In this document: in pieces, positions 45,734 through 54,998 of the stretch
Layout: every line of letters begins with the position of its first letter
How positions within the stretch are numbered: position 1 is the first letter of the stretch
Assembly (NCBI GenBank): GCA_965221295.1
Contig: OZ244879.1
Location: 2,294,001 to 2,358,000, forward strand
Direction: 5' to 3'
Origin: Bin87 sp965221295
GTDB taxonomy: Bacteria; Chloroflexota; Dehalococcoidia; Lucifugimonadales; UBA3495
Length of the DNA stretch: 64,000 nt
Notes under the pieces: model-generated
Database searches by the model: none
Seen by the model: the letters and a program-made list of their open reading frames with translations, nothing else
Told to the model about the DNA's origin: nothing
Program-made: the position numbers and the translations under genes

Positions 45734-47020
45734 ATGCCGGCTTATGCCGTAATAGGGGGACAATGGGGCGACGAGGGCAAAGGCAAGGTAATCGACTACC
45801 TTGCCGGTGAGTCCGATTGCGTTGTCCGCTACGCGGGCGGCAACAACGCCGGGCACACCGTCGTCAACGAGCGAGGCGAGTTTCAACTCCACCTGGTGCC
45901 CTCTGGAATTTGCTGGCCTGGCGTAACCGGCATCATTGGCAACGGAGTCGTGGTCAATCCCGAAGTGCTGTTGGGCGAAATAGCCGGCCTGCAACAGCAG
46001 GGAATCGACACCGGCCGGCTGTTCATCAGCGACCGGGCCCATGTGATTATGCCGTACCATATCCTGCTGGACTCACTGCAGGAGGCGGCCCGGGGCGGTA
46101 GCGCAATCGGAACCACCGGCCAGGGCATCGGGCCAGCGTATGTGGACAAGGCGTCTCGCGACGGCATCAGGGTCGGAGACCTGCTGGATACCGGGCGCCT
46201 ACCGGATCGCGTCCGCGCCGCTGTTGAAATGAAGAACCGAGTGATCGCCGCCGTGTTCGATGGTCAGCCGGTTGACGTCGATGAAGTCCTCGAACGGTGT
46301 TTGCACTGGGGCGAGCGACTGCGGTCGGCGGTGCGGCCCACCGAGCAGATGGCGCTGGACCTTCTGGATCAGGGGAAACGAGTGCTTTTGGAAGGAGCGC
46401 AGGGCACCCTGCTGGACGTCGATCACGGCTCATATCCATACGTGACGTCGTCGTCCCCGTCCATCGGAGGCGCGATCACCGGGCTGGGCATCAACCCGCA
46501 GTCTATCGAGGGCGTGGTTGGCGTTTTCAAAGCGTATTCCACCAGGGTGGGCAGCGGCCCCATGCCAACCGAGATGCACGGCGAGGCGGGCGACGCCCTG
46601 CGAGAAAAGGCCCATGAGTACGGAACGACTACGGGGCGGCCTCGTCGCGTCGGATGGTTCGACGCCGTGGCGGCCCGCTACAGCCGCCAGATCAACGGCT
46701 TCACCGGCATGGTGCTGACCCGGCTGGACATCCTGGACGGTATGGACGAGGTGAAAATCTGCACCGGCTACCGGGCCGGAGGGCAGGAAGTGGAACGCTT
46801 CCCGGCAAATACCGCGTTGCTCGAAGAGTGCGAACCCGTCTATGAGAAGCTACCCGGCTGGTCGGAACCCACGGCCAGCGCAACGCGCCCGGAGCAGTTG
46901 CCCAGAAATGCGTTGGCTTATGTCCGCCGCATCGAAGGCCTGGTGGGTTGCCGCGCCCAGATCATTTCCACCGGTCCCAGTCGGGAGGAAACCATAGCGA
47001 TCGACCCCATTATCGGGTAG
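45734..47020 (+). CDS. purA: Adenylosuccinate synthetase
   Basis: GTP-dependent joining of IMP and aspartate, the first step to AMP. 428 residues. GGQWGDEGKGKVIDYLAGE (8-26) is the GTP and catalytic loop, with NAGHTVV for IMP and GTTGQGIGPAYVDKASRDGI after it. The C-terminal GTTTGRPRRVGWFDAV and NKWD-like base-recognition region (TRLDILDGMDEVKIC) are present. The ATG at 45734 follows GGAGCAGAG. Full length, with no sign of disruption. Confidence 0.95.
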   Translation: MPAYAVIGGQWGDEGKGKVIDYLAGESDCVVRYAGGNNAGHTVVNERGEFQLHLVPSGICWPGVTGIIGNGVVVNPEVLLGEIAGLQQQGIDTGRLFISDRAHVIMPYHILLDSLQEAARGGSAIGTTGQGIGPAYVDKASRDGIRVGDLLDTGRLPDRVRAAVEMKNRVIAAVFDGQPVDVDEVLERCLHWGERLRSAVRPTEQMALDLLDQGKRVLLEGAQGTLLDVDHGSYPYVTSSSPSIGGAITGLGINPQSIEGVVGVFKAYSTRVGSGPMPTEMHGEAGDALREKAHEYGTTTGRPRRVGWFDAVAARYSRQINGFTGMVLTRLDILDGMDEVKICTGYRAGGQEVERFPANTALLEECEPVYEKLPGWSEPTASATRPEQLPRNALAYVRRIEGLVGCRAQIISTGPSREETIAIDPIIG

Positions 47021-47188
47021 CGAGATCGGATTCGGCGCAATATCATCGCCAACGGGGGGCGGCACCGATTTCGTCACCCATGCCGGCGGATTGTTCACGC
47101 TGTGGGTTGCCATCGCCGGCGCTTTTTGGGTAATGGGTGTTCGCAGGTTCGGCCCGAGGGTCGTGATCTACACAAAGGAACGTCTGAC

Positions 47189-47419
47189 ATGCAACAGCAA
47201 GCAGCCCGTTTCGGCATCTACTTCAATGCTGAACAAAACCAGGTAGTCCGGATCAATTCACCCTACTGGTTTCCGCCAGAGCCTGAATGGCAGAAGGTTA
47301 CCGGGGAGGTGAACGCAACCCTGCTGGATGTCCGTCGCATGGTGGCAGAGCAGGCGCTCGGAGGCGATCCAAGTTCGGTTACCTGGACCACGCTGCCCCT
47401 GCTCGACGAAGACGCCTAG
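47189..47419 (+). CDS. Hypothetical small protein, 76 residues
   Basis: A small soluble protein with an aromatic-rich segment (NSPYWFPPEPEWQKVTGE) and an acidic end. AAAGGAACG lies 8 bases before the ATG. No family recognised. It lies between purA and a small membrane protein gene (21 bases downstream). Confidence 0.55.
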   Translation: MQQQAARFGIYFNAEQNQVVRINSPYWFPPEPEWQKVTGEVNATLLDVRRMVAEQALGGDPSSVTWTTLPLLDEDA

Positions 47420-47440
47420 CGTTCGCCGACGCTTTCCCTG

Positions 47441-47965
47441 ATGGGGCCGGAACCAACGGGCCAACAATCGGACCCGGCCCGCGACGAGGACAGTTATCCC
47501 CGCCCGCCAGGTTGGCATGGTCGACTGGCGGCGTCTTCGCCAACCCAAGCCCGCCGCTGGATGCGATGGTCTTGGCTGGCGGCGTTGGCGTGGTGGGTAT
47601 GGAACACTGGCCTGACCCTGGTGTGGCTCATCGCCTCCGCGTTGCCCCCAGACCCGGCGGTGGCGGACGCCGACCCGCCGGTGCCAGCGCGGATCGTCAT
47701 CTACTACGGAGTCGAAGGATTGTTGGTGGGTATGCTGGGCCTGGGCGTAAACATGCGTTGGCGTCCACCGGCGTTTTTGCTTCCGGCGATCTTCCTGATC
47801 ACGCGGGCCATCGCCTTGACCAGGTTGGAACCTTTGGCATTTGACGCGCGCGCCCTCATTTGGGTGGCCGTTTACCTGTTTTTACTTTTCCTGTTCGCAC
47901 GAGGGGCGCAGGGAGCATGGAGCTTTCACCGATTCACCCATCCCGAGGGGCTGGGCGGACGCTAG
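47441..47965 (+). CDS. Hypothetical membrane protein, 174 residues
   Basis: After a 40-residue polar N-terminus there are four likely membrane helices (about 43-66, 82-105, 108-126 and 135-155). No family recognised. It begins 21 bases after the 76-residue gene on the same strand. A competing frame across 47287-47844 has no membrane or domain pattern and is judged a shadow. The ribosome site is weak. Confidence 0.55.
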   Translation: MGPEPTGQQSDPARDEDSYPRPPGWHGRLAASSPTQARRWMRWSWLAALAWWVWNTGLTLVWLIASALPPDPAVADADPPVPARIVIYYGVEGLLVGMLGLGVNMRWRPPAFLLPAIFLITRAIALTRLEPLAFDARALIWVAVYLFLLFLFARGAQGAWSFHRFTHPEGLGGR

Positions 47966-47990
47966 ACCGACAAGCCGACCAGTTCAAACT

Positions 47991-48016
47991 AAAAGGGCGA
48001 GTCCAAGGACTCGCCC
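47991..48016 (-). terminator. Rho-independent terminator of the luciferase-like gene
   Basis: Perfect 10-bp arms (47995-48004 and 48007-48016) followed on the minus strand by TTTT (47994-47991). Confidence 0.8.
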
Positions 48017-48045
48017 GCAAACTCGCAGCGCCGGATTGAACGCGA

Positions 48046-49200
48046 TCAGTCAGCGGTGAACGCGGGCATCACGTCCTGAGCGAACCGGGCCAATTGATCC
48101 TTGAACACTTCCCGGGGCATACCCATCACGGAGCCCAAGTTGACGCGTTCGACGCCAGGATACCGGGCTTCGTCTTCTTTGAGGGAGTTGAGGATGTCGT
48201 CGGGGGAGCCGCAAAGCCAGGCGCCGCTTTCCACGGCGCCTTCCAGCGTGGGAAGCTGAACGCCGCGGCGTAGGCTGGGATTTGCCACTGCCTCGATCTG
48301 GTCCGGCTGCAACTGCATCAAACCCAACGGAGCGGCGAATTTCATGGCCTCTTCGAAATAGGGGCGAGCTTCCTTGATGGCTTCCTCCCGGTTTTTGCCG
48401 AGGAAGAATCGGTAGCCGAGGGCGATGTCTTCGCCCAGTTGCAATTCGCGGCCGTACTTGGCGGCGGCCTGCTGGTACATGGTCAGACGTTCGTGTCTGG
48501 CCGGCTCTGGCGTATTGGCCACCATCGCCTTGATGCCGATGCGAGCCATGAAATCCACGCCTTTGGGGTTGCCCGACACGAGCGGCTGCCAGATCTCCAC
48601 CGGGTTTTGCATGGGCCGGGGCACCAGGCTCAGCTTCTCAAGGGTGTAGCCGCGGTAGGGGACGCGGGCGGGGATTTGGTAGTGCTTGCCCTCATGGGAA
48701 AAGGATTCCTGGCTGAAGGCCTTCACCATCACCTCGATTTGTTCCTCGAACATGGCGCGGTTGGCATCGCCGTCGAACATGGGGGAACCGAAGGTTTCCA
48801 CCTCGCGGGAGTGGTAGCCGCGTCCGACGCCGAATATGATGCGCCCGCCGGACAGGATGTCGGCCATGGCGAAGTCTTCGGCGAGGCGCAGCGGGTGCCA
48901 CATGGGGGTGATGTTGAATCCGCAACCGTACTTGAGCCGCTCGGTATTGCAGGCCAGGTACAGGCCCAGCATGATCAGGTTGGGTATGCACTCATAGCCT
49001 TCAGGCTGGAAATGGTGCTCAGCCATCCAAAACTCGTCGTAGCCGTGGGCTTCCAGGTGCCTGGAAATATCCAGGGCCCAATCGAAAACGCCAGCCAGTT
49101 CTTCGTTGGAATACCGGCGGTCGTTGGCTGGAGTTCCTTCCAAGCCGAGACCGTCGTCCACGACGTGACCCGCGTATGAAGCGCTGAAACTCTTGAACAT
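48046..49200 (-). CDS. LLM-class flavin-dependent monooxygenase
   Basis: A 384-residue luciferase-like protein. EAHGYDEFWMAEHHFQPEGY, LKYGCGFNITPMWHPLRLAE and GGRIIFGVGRGYHSREVETF are classic. It differs from the 27-kb paralogue, with an insert after the active site (ARVPYRGYTLEKLSLVPRPM). AGGAGAGG precedes the ATG. It has its own terminator just after the stop. Upstream on the same strand lie two SDRs and two MaoC-fold proteins, suggesting a joint pathway with a different transcript. Confidence 0.9.
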   Translation of the reverse strand: MFKSFSASYAGHVVDDGLGLEGTPANDRRYSNEELAGVFDWALDISRHLEAHGYDEFWMAEHHFQPEGYECIPNLIMLGLYLACNTERLKYGCGFNITPMWHPLRLAEDFAMADILSGGRIIFGVGRGYHSREVETFGSPMFDGDANRAMFEEQIEVMVKAFSQESFSHEGKHYQIPARVPYRGYTLEKLSLVPRPMQNPVEIWQPLVSGNPKGVDFMARIGIKAMVANTPEPARHERLTMYQQAAAKYGRELQLGEDIALGYRFFLGKNREEAIKEARPYFEEAMKFAAPLGLMQLQPDQIEAVANPSLRRGVQLPTLEGAVESGAWLCGSPDDILNSLKEDEARYPGVERVNLGSVMGMPREVFKDQLARFAQDVMPAFTAD

Positions 49201-49234
49201 GCTGATCCATCCTCTCCTGGCGAAATCCGCCGGA

Positions 49235-49264
49235 ATTTTATGTTTTTCAGTTCTTACGGCTCAA
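49235..49264 (-). promoter_or_regulatory. Possible promoter of the luciferase-like gene
   Basis: TTGAGC (49264-49259), 18-base spacer and TAAAAT (49240-49235) on the minus strand. Confidence 0.4.
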
Positions 49265-49530
49265 ACACGGCTGACGCCAGACGGTCGCCGTATCTCCGCT
49301 GCGGCGGTGGCGATTTGACGATCTGGCCTACGCGAGGGTCACACTCTGCGCCGGGATCTCTGGTGATCCATCGGTTCCGAGTGGTTAACCTCAGGTTCCT
49401 CTGGGGTCAGTCTCCGCATCGATCGCGGGCGTGTCGCCAATTTATGCGGACGATCGAGGGCAATCCAGCGTCCGTCCGACGATGGCGGCGCCAGCTCGCC
49501 GGGGAGCTTTTCTCGTACCCTGGATCCCCG
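49265..49530. other. Intergenic stretch, no gene seen
   Basis: Lies between the promoter above and the end of the first SDR gene. No coding or RNA signal recognised. Confidence 0.5.
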
Positions 49531-50442
49531 CTATGCGGTTGGCGGCGGAGCCGGAGCCGGGTTGTAAAGCTCGATGCCGATGGTCGCCGGGAACACGGCG
49601 ACGAGTTCGTCGACCGTCCATCGCCCTTCTTTGCGAATGCTCTTGACGGGCGCTGGGTCGTTGAGCAAGGTAACCAGCCCGCCGGTTACGTGGAAGACAT
49701 GCCCGTTGACGTGGGCCGCTTCATCCGAGGCCAACCAGGTCACCATGGGCGCCACGTCCTCAGCGTCGCCGCGCAGGCCGCCGCCGGCGGCGATGCCACG
49801 GGAGGAACGGAGGGTCCGGGCCTCTTCGGGCACGCTGGTGGTCATTCTGGTGCTGGCTGATGGCGAGATGGAGTTCGCGGTTATCCCGTAGCGGCCCAGG
49901 TCGCGGGCGCAAACGCGGGTGAAGCCGGCAATGCCATCTTTGGCCGCTCCGTAGTTCGCCTGGCCGCTATTCCCATAGAGGCCGGAGGTGCTGCTGAAGG
50001 TTATGATGCGGCCGGAACGCTGCTGCCGGAACAGGATGCTGGCGTGCTTCACCACCGTAAAAGTGCCCTTGAGGTGAACGGCAATGACGTCGTCCCATTC
50101 CTGCTCGGTCATGTTGAAGACCATGCGGTCGCGCAGGATGCCGGCCACCGTGACCACGATGTCGAGCTTGCCGAACGTATCGATTGCCGTTTGGACGATT
50201 TTTTCGCCGCCGGCCATGGTAGCGACCGATTCGGTGCACGCGACGGCGTTGCCACCATCTTCCTTGATCTCGTTGACCACCTGTTGGGCGACGGATATAT
50301 CCGCGCCGGTGCCGTCAACGTTCACGCCCAGGTCGCAAACGACCACGCTGGCGCCTTCCTGAGCCATCAATTTGGCGACGCCGCGACCGATGCCGCGGCC
50401 GGCTCCCGTTACGATGGCTACCTTGTCTTGTAGTAGGGGCAT
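49531..50442 (-). CDS. SDR family oxidoreductase (downstream copy)
   Basis: A 303-residue short-chain dehydrogenase related to the (3R)-hydroxyacyl-CoA dehydrogenase domain of peroxisomal multifunctional enzyme. The cofactor loop is VTGAGRGIGRGVAKL and Asp follows in VVVCDLGVNVDGTG, which favours NAD. The catalytic Ser is in TFSSTSGLYGNSG, with Tyr and Lys in NYGAAK. The C-terminal 60 residues extend beyond the core and end PAPAPPPTA. It is a tandem duplicate of the next gene (66 bases between). Confidence 0.9.
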   Translation of the reverse strand: MPLLQDKVAIVTGAGRGIGRGVAKLMAQEGASVVVCDLGVNVDGTGADISVAQQVVNEIKEDGGNAVACTESVATMAGGEKIVQTAIDTFGKLDIVVTVAGILRDRMVFNMTEQEWDDVIAVHLKGTFTVVKHASILFRQQRSGRIITFSSTSGLYGNSGQANYGAAKDGIAGFTRVCARDLGRYGITANSISPSASTRMTTSVPEEARTLRSSRGIAAGGGLRGDAEDVAPMVTWLASDEAAHVNGHVFHVTGGLVTLLNDPAPVKSIRKEGRWTVDELVAVFPATIGIELYNPAPAPPPTA

Positions 50443-50508
50443 TGTCTTTCAGTCCTCAGTCAGGCGCAAGAACGGGTTTGCAATTGGTTCTTGCGGATAA
50501 TCGTCGCG

Positions 50509-51444
50509 CTACTGTTGCTGGGCCGGCGCCGGGTTGGCGATGCCTGCGGTCAGGTAGTTGCGGGCGCGGTCCGATAGTTCGTCCATTTCCCAGTGACCGG
50601 TCTCGGTCCAGATGGCTCGCTCGGGCCGAGGCTGGGACACCATGGAAATGGTATCGCCATGGACCAGGAAAGTCTGCCCGTTGATGTTGCCGGCGTAGTC
50701 GGTGGCCAAGTAGCAGACGAAAGGAGCTACAGCATCCGGTTCCAAGTTGCGGATGTTGCCTTCTTGGGTATCCGAGCCGGAGAGGGGCGCCACGCCGCCT
50801 CGGGCGCGAATCTCCGCCGCTGAGTCGGGTATGGAGCCGATCATGCGGGTGGTGGCCCGTGGCGCGATGGAATTGGCGGTGACGCCGTACCGTCCCATAT
50901 CCTTGGCGACAACTTTGGTGAAGCCGGCGATGCCGCTCTTGGCCGCGCCATAGTTAGCCTGGCCGCTGTTGCCGATGAGGCCGGATTCGCTGCTGAAGGT
51001 TATGATCCGGCCCGACCGCTGCTGCCGGAACAGGATGCAAGCGTGCTTGACCACGGTGAACGTGCCCTTGAGGTGCACTGCGATCACGTCATCCCATTCC
51101 TGCTCGGTCATGTTGAAGATCATGCGGTCGCGCAGAATCCCGGCGCAGGTCACCACGATATCGAGACGTCCGAAGGCGTCAATGGCGGTTTGGACGATCT
51201 TTTCGCCGCCGTCCATGGAGACCACGGATTCGGTGCAGGCCACCGCCTTGCCGCCGGCGCCGGTGATTTCATCAACCACCTGTTGAGCGACCGACACGTC
51301 CTGGCCGGTGCCATCCACGTTGCCACCGAGGTCGCAAACCACGACGCTGGCGCCCTCTTCCGCCATCAGCCGGGCCACTCCGCGACCGATGCCGCGACCC
51401 GCTCCGGTTACGATGGCCACTTTTCCTTCGAGATTATTGGGCAT
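50509..51444 (-). CDS. SDR family oxidoreductase (upstream copy)
   Basis: A 311-residue paralogue of the preceding entry, nearly identical over the first ~200 residues (VTGAGRGIGRGVARL, CDLGGNVDGTGQD, FNMTEQEWDDVIAVHLKGTF). Catalytic Ser in TFSSESGLIGNSG, Tyr/Lys in NYGAAK. The C-terminal third differs, so the two probably act on different acyl chains or form a heteromer. MaoC-fold genes lie directly upstream, matching the hydratase plus dehydrogenase order of a beta-oxidation-like pathway. Confidence 0.9.
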   Translation of the reverse strand: MPNNLEGKVAIVTGAGRGIGRGVARLMAEEGASVVVCDLGGNVDGTGQDVSVAQQVVDEITGAGGKAVACTESVVSMDGGEKIVQTAIDAFGRLDIVVTCAGILRDRMIFNMTEQEWDDVIAVHLKGTFTVVKHACILFRQQRSGRIITFSSESGLIGNSGQANYGAAKSGIAGFTKVVAKDMGRYGVTANSIAPRATTRMIGSIPDSAAEIRARGGVAPLSGSDTQEGNIRNLEPDAVAPFVCYLATDYAGNINGQTFLVHGDTISMVSQPRPERAIWTETGHWEMDELSDRARNYLTAGIANPAPAQQQ

Positions 51445-51479
51445 TGCGATTGAGTCCTTTGCCTTGATGGTTTTGTTGG

Positions 51480-51914
51480 CTACTGGGCGCGGCTGGGGAG
51501 CGCCACAGTTGCCGTGCCGGGCGTTGTTTGTTGCCCCTCAGGATTTTCCAACCATATGGTACAGTCCACCAAGTTGCTGTCGCCTTCTTGGTAGACCCGG
51601 GTTACATGGCCCTTGGCTGTGATCGGTTCATCGGGGTAGTCCATGCCGCGATACTGCACCGTGAGGCGGCGCAACTCACCGGCAGGGCCGGCCCATCCAG
51701 TCACATAGGCTCCCAGCATGGCGTTTTTCAGGGCCCCGTGGATGATGATGTCTTTCAGGCCAGTGCTTTGGGCGAAATTCCTGTCGTAGTGGATTTCGTA
51801 GAAATCTCCCGACGCTCCGGCATACTGGACCAGTTGGCGTGGGGTAGGATTTCGCACTTCGACGGGTAGTTCCATCCCGTCGGACACATCCTCGAAGTAA
51901 ATTTGATCGGCCAT
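51480..51914 (-). CDS. MaoC-like dehydratase
   Basis: A 144-residue hot-dog-fold protein. The hydratase 2 motif reads YAGASGDFYEIHYDRNFA with IIIHGALKNAMLG, giving the Asp/His pair. Members hydrate trans-2-enoyl-CoA to (3R)-hydroxyacyl-CoA. The ATG at 51914 begins the fold. It lies 35 bases before the SDR pair and 38 bases after a second hot-dog gene; small MaoC proteins of this kind often work as heterodimers with such a partner. Confidence 0.87.
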   Translation of the reverse strand: MADQIYFEDVSDGMELPVEVRNPTPRQLVQYAGASGDFYEIHYDRNFAQSTGLKDIIIHGALKNAMLGAYVTGWAGPAGELRRLTVQYRGMDYPDEPITAKGHVTRVYQEGDSNLVDCTIWLENPEGQQTTPGTATVALPSRAQ

Positions 51915-51952
51915 GGCGCTCCTTGAATGCCGGCCCCCTTGGCGCAAGGGGG

Positions 51953-52399
51953 TCAGTAACGGATCGACGTGCTCGTTTGGGTGGCGACGATGGCGTCGCG
52001 CTGGTTGCGGTAGGTGATCTTGATGGTGGCGATCAGCATTTGGCCGATGCTCCCAGCGCGCTCCCGAATGTCCTCGACGCGACCCACTGCGGTGATGGTG
52101 TCGCCGGGCCGCACGTGTCCAAAGTATTCCCAGTCGCTGCCACCGTCGAGCAGGCGGGTGAAGGGAACCTCAAAGGGAAGCTCAGGTCGGATTCCTCTCA
52201 TCGCCCGCAGGAAGGTAGGCGGAGCCACGATACCACCGGTTTCGACGGTTCCCACGGTGTACGCCGGGTTGTCGTCACCAATGGCCTCGGCGAAGCGCGC
52301 GATGTGCCCCTGCTCGATCACCATTTGCGCAGGTTCGCTCTCCACGCCGATGGATTGTTGGCGCATTTCATCGGTGAGCATGAAAGAATTGGTGGACAA
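51953..52399 (-). CDS. MaoC N-terminal (FAS1-like) dehydratase subunit
   Basis: A 148-residue hot-dog protein of the non-catalytic N-terminal type: IEQGHIARFAEAIGDDNPAY, VAPPTFLRAMRG and GSDWEYFGHVRPGDTITAVG. With the catalytic MaoC next to it this would make a heteromeric R-specific enoyl-CoA hydratase. The start is probably the TTG at 52399, which has GGAGG 7 bases upstream; ATG at 52381 is the alternative. It shares the transcript with the MaoC and SDR genes. Confidence 0.8.
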   Translation of the reverse strand: MSTNSFMLTDEMRQQSIGVESEPAQMVIEQGHIARFAEAIGDDNPAYTVGTVETGGIVAPPTFLRAMRGIRPELPFEVPFTRLLDGGSDWEYFGHVRPGDTITAVGRVEDIRERAGSIGQMLIATIKITYRNQRDAIVATQTSTSIRY

Positions 52400-52488
52400 G
52401 GGTCGCCTCCGCCTATGTTCCATTGGGAACGGCGCCTTACAATGGGTGAAATCGGCTTTAGCGATTATGTTACGGGGCCGGGCCAGTG

Positions 52489-52788
52489 TCAAGGAAGCAA
52501 CGCCGGCAACAAGAACTCGTTCCAAGGGTCAGTGATGTCTCCATCCCTGACGCCATCCACCAACTCGGCAATGCCGGGGCCGAACGTGGAGGCCAACTGA
52601 TGTGAAGAACCGTCGCCGGCCAGGGCGACCACCGCCTGACGCAAACGGTCCACGTACCGAATGGTTTCCGCGATTGCCGCATCCTTGTCGCGTTGGGCTC
52701 TGATGCCCTCCAGCCTTTCCAGCCAATCGATGCCCTGTTCCACCCGGTCGAAGTCGTCATCGCTGGCTTGCGTGGAAACTGTAGTCAT
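52489..52788 (-). CDS. Hypothetical protein, 99 residues
   Basis: A soluble, helix-rich protein with an acidic N-terminus and a conserved-looking segment YVDRLRQAVVALAGDG. No family recognised. GGAGG lies about 11 bases before the ATG at 52788. It is about 90 bases upstream of the hot-dog genes on the same strand and divergent from the membrane HEXXH gene. Confidence 0.5.
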   Translation of the reverse strand: MTTVSTQASDDDFDRVEQGIDWLERLEGIRAQRDKDAAIAETIRYVDRLRQAVVALAGDGSSHQLASTFGPGIAELVDGVRDGDITDPWNEFLLPALLP

Positions 52789-52861
52789 AGCGAAACTCAC
52801 CTCCAACCCAGCGGGTACGCCTGCTATCATTTACCTTGGGATTTTAGCATACCGCCCATCG

Positions 52862-54124
52862 ATGTTTGTGTTGATCTTCAAATTTTGCGTCTGGTTTCTG
52901 CTAACTGTGGCGTTGATTTCCCTGCATGACTTGCGTCAGAGCGCTTCCGAAATCACCATTGCGCCGCATCGTTTTGGGGTGGTTAGCTGGGAATTGGCAA
53001 ACCTGCCCGACAAATGGTTGAGGCGGGCAATTGCCTTCCCCTTTTCGATATGGGAGCCGCCTGAACCCGGCCATGCTGAAATGCAGGCCCAGCGCTATTT
53101 CGAGATCGGGAAGCGGATACAAGAGATCGAACGGCAGATCATCGCTTTGGAAGTCGAACCGCGAACGACCGTAAAGACAAGCTATGAAATCGCGGACCTG
53201 CGCCGCGAGAGAGACGACTTGATCCTGTTCCTGAGTTACATCCGCCCCGAGGTAGAAGAAACCTTGGAATCGGCGGTGGCGCGAGCCTTGAAAGACTCCG
53301 GGTTTAATGCTTGGACCGGAGTATTCCCGCCGGTGGACACAGCGTTGATCGGTTCGCCCACGGCGCTGATCCTCTCACCCCGGGAGCGAATCCAACGCAT
53401 TGAAGGCGGGTTGCTGCGCTCCGGTCTTCACAACGACGACCGGGAGCGCATCGAATCGACCATGGAAGCCGAAACTGGTTGGTCGTCCCTGGTGGTGAAC
53501 ACTGGCGGCATTGCGCTGTACCCATCCATTGTCGCGGAAACTACACGGATGGATTACGCCCTAGAGGTGATCGCTCACGAGTGGGTGCACCATTGGTTGT
53601 GGTTTCGACCGCTGGGTCGCCGGTACTTCCAGAATGATGGACTGACGACGATGAACGAAACGGTCGCCAGCATCGCCGGCGCCGAAATCGGGCGAATGGC
53701 CCTGGACCGGTTGGAGGCTACTGGGACATTGATGACCCCTCGGCCCAATTCCTACGGCGCAAGCGAGATCCACGCGAGCGGCGACGATCCCGATTCGTTC
53801 GATTTCCAAGCTGAGATGCGAACCACCAGGATTCGCGTGGACGAATTATTGGCCGCCGGCGACGTTGAGGGCGCCGAGGCCTACATGGAGGAACGGCGTA
53901 GGCTTTTCGTGGCCGCGGGTTATCCGATCCGCAAAATCAACCAGGCCTACTTCGCATTCCACGGGGCTTACGCGACCACGGGCGCCGCTGGCGTCAGCGT
54001 GATTGGCGAGCAGGTATTGGAATTGCGTCGGCGGAGCCCCTCCCTGGAGCAGTTCTTGCGTACCACCGCTCGATTCACCAGCCCGGAAGAACTGGCCGAG
54101 TACCTCGATCAATCCGGTCGCTAG
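52862..54124 (+). CDS. Membrane-anchored HEXXH metallopeptidase-like protein
   Basis: A 420-residue protein. One N-terminal membrane helix (3-22) is followed by a coiled helical part (about 75-145) and a zinc-protease-like core: VIAHEWVHHWLWF (His239, Glu240, His243) and a downstream Glu266 in TMNETVASIAGAEIG. That spacing fits gluzincins (HEXXH plus a distal Glu). I do not recognise a named family. The start at 52862 sits directly before the membrane helix. Its neighbours (divergent 99-residue gene, convergent CinA) give no hint of a substrate. Confidence 0.65.
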   Translation: MFVLIFKFCVWFLLTVALISLHDLRQSASEITIAPHRFGVVSWELANLPDKWLRRAIAFPFSIWEPPEPGHAEMQAQRYFEIGKRIQEIERQIIALEVEPRTTVKTSYEIADLRRERDDLILFLSYIRPEVEETLESAVARALKDSGFNAWTGVFPPVDTALIGSPTALILSPRERIQRIEGGLLRSGLHNDDRERIESTMEAETGWSSLVVNTGGIALYPSIVAETTRMDYALEVIAHEWVHHWLWFRPLGRRYFQNDGLTTMNETVASIAGAEIGRMALDRLEATGTLMTPRPNSYGASEIHASGDDPDSFDFQAEMRTTRIRVDELLAAGDVEGAEAYMEERRRLFVAAGYPIRKINQAYFAFHGAYATTGAAGVSVIGEQVLELRRRSPSLEQFLRTTARFTSPEELAEYLDQSGR

Positions 54125-54470
54125 GGTGATCGCCATGTTGGGGGATGCCCTCGCGCGCGCCACTCCTGGGAGGCGCACGGAGCCACGCGGAAGGAGACTG
54201 GCGGCCACGTCGCCACGGATCGCTTCGCGTCGGTCGTTCGGGGCGCCGGCGTCCCGGCGAGAGCCGCGCGTAGCGTTTGAGGAGCTTGCTACACCCGCCG
54301 CAACGGCGTCAGACCGTCGGGACGAACTGGACCGCGCCAACACAACGGCGCCAGCGCAGCGGCATCAACTGACCGACGTCAGCCGTGGACACCGGGGTTG
54401 GCGCTCTCCGCTCACGATGGCAGTGGGTGAAGAAGCGCGCGGTGGAGACGCCCAGTTCTTGCGCCGCAAG
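54125..54470. other. Intergenic stretch, no gene seen
   Basis: About 350 GC-rich bases between the convergent HEXXH and CinA genes. Frames here are unlike known proteins and no clear terminator was found. Confidence 0.5.
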
Positions 54471-54956
54471 TCAGGCCGATCTGATGGCCTCTTCCAGCAG
54501 CGCCAACGCGGCGCGGGCAAACACCCACATGTTGTCTTCGCGGTCGGGGTTGCCAGTTTCCAGCGTCTGGCTGCGTTCCACCGGGCCGGCGACCCCAAAG
54601 CAGGCATGACCGTAGTTGTCCCCGTACCGGTTGCCGGTTGGCCCGCTGGCGCCGGTTTCCGCCAATGCCCAGGTGGTACCCAAAATTTCGCGGGAAGTTC
54701 GGGCGTTGAGCAGGGCGTAGTATTCGGTGCTGGCGCGGCGCCCCTCCATAGCTGATTCTGGAACCTGCAGCAATCCCTGCTGGGCGGTTCGGGTATACAC
54801 CACCGACCCGCCCACGTAGTAAGCGGAGGCTCCGGCAATCGAAACCAAAGCTGCGGAAATCAGCCCGCCGCATGAGGATTCCGACACAGAAAGGGTATCG
54901 CCCCGCTCCTTGAGCAAAGCGGCCACTGATTCGGCCAAATCGTTTAACTGACCCAT
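54471..54956 (-). CDS. CinA C-terminal domain protein (nicotinamide-nucleotide amidase)
   Basis: A 161-residue stand-alone CinA_C domain, the type (PncC) that deamidates NMN in pyridine nucleotide recycling. TLSVSESSCGGLISAALVSI, YYVGGSVVYT and ALAETGASGPTGNRYGD match. The normal start of the fold, AESCTGG, is ESSCGG here. It lies 42 bases after the NurA gene on the same strand, so they are probably one unit. Confidence 0.83.
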   Translation of the reverse strand: MGQLNDLAESVAALLKERGDTLSVSESSCGGLISAALVSIAGASAYYVGGSVVYTRTAQQGLLQVPESAMEGRRASTEYYALLNARTSREILGTTWALAETGASGPTGNRYGDNYGHACFGVAGPVERSQTLETGNPDREDNMWVFARAALALLEEAIRSA

Positions 54957-54998
54957 TTTCGAACCTCTCCGAAGGTAAATTGCCGCCGCCCAAAATCG

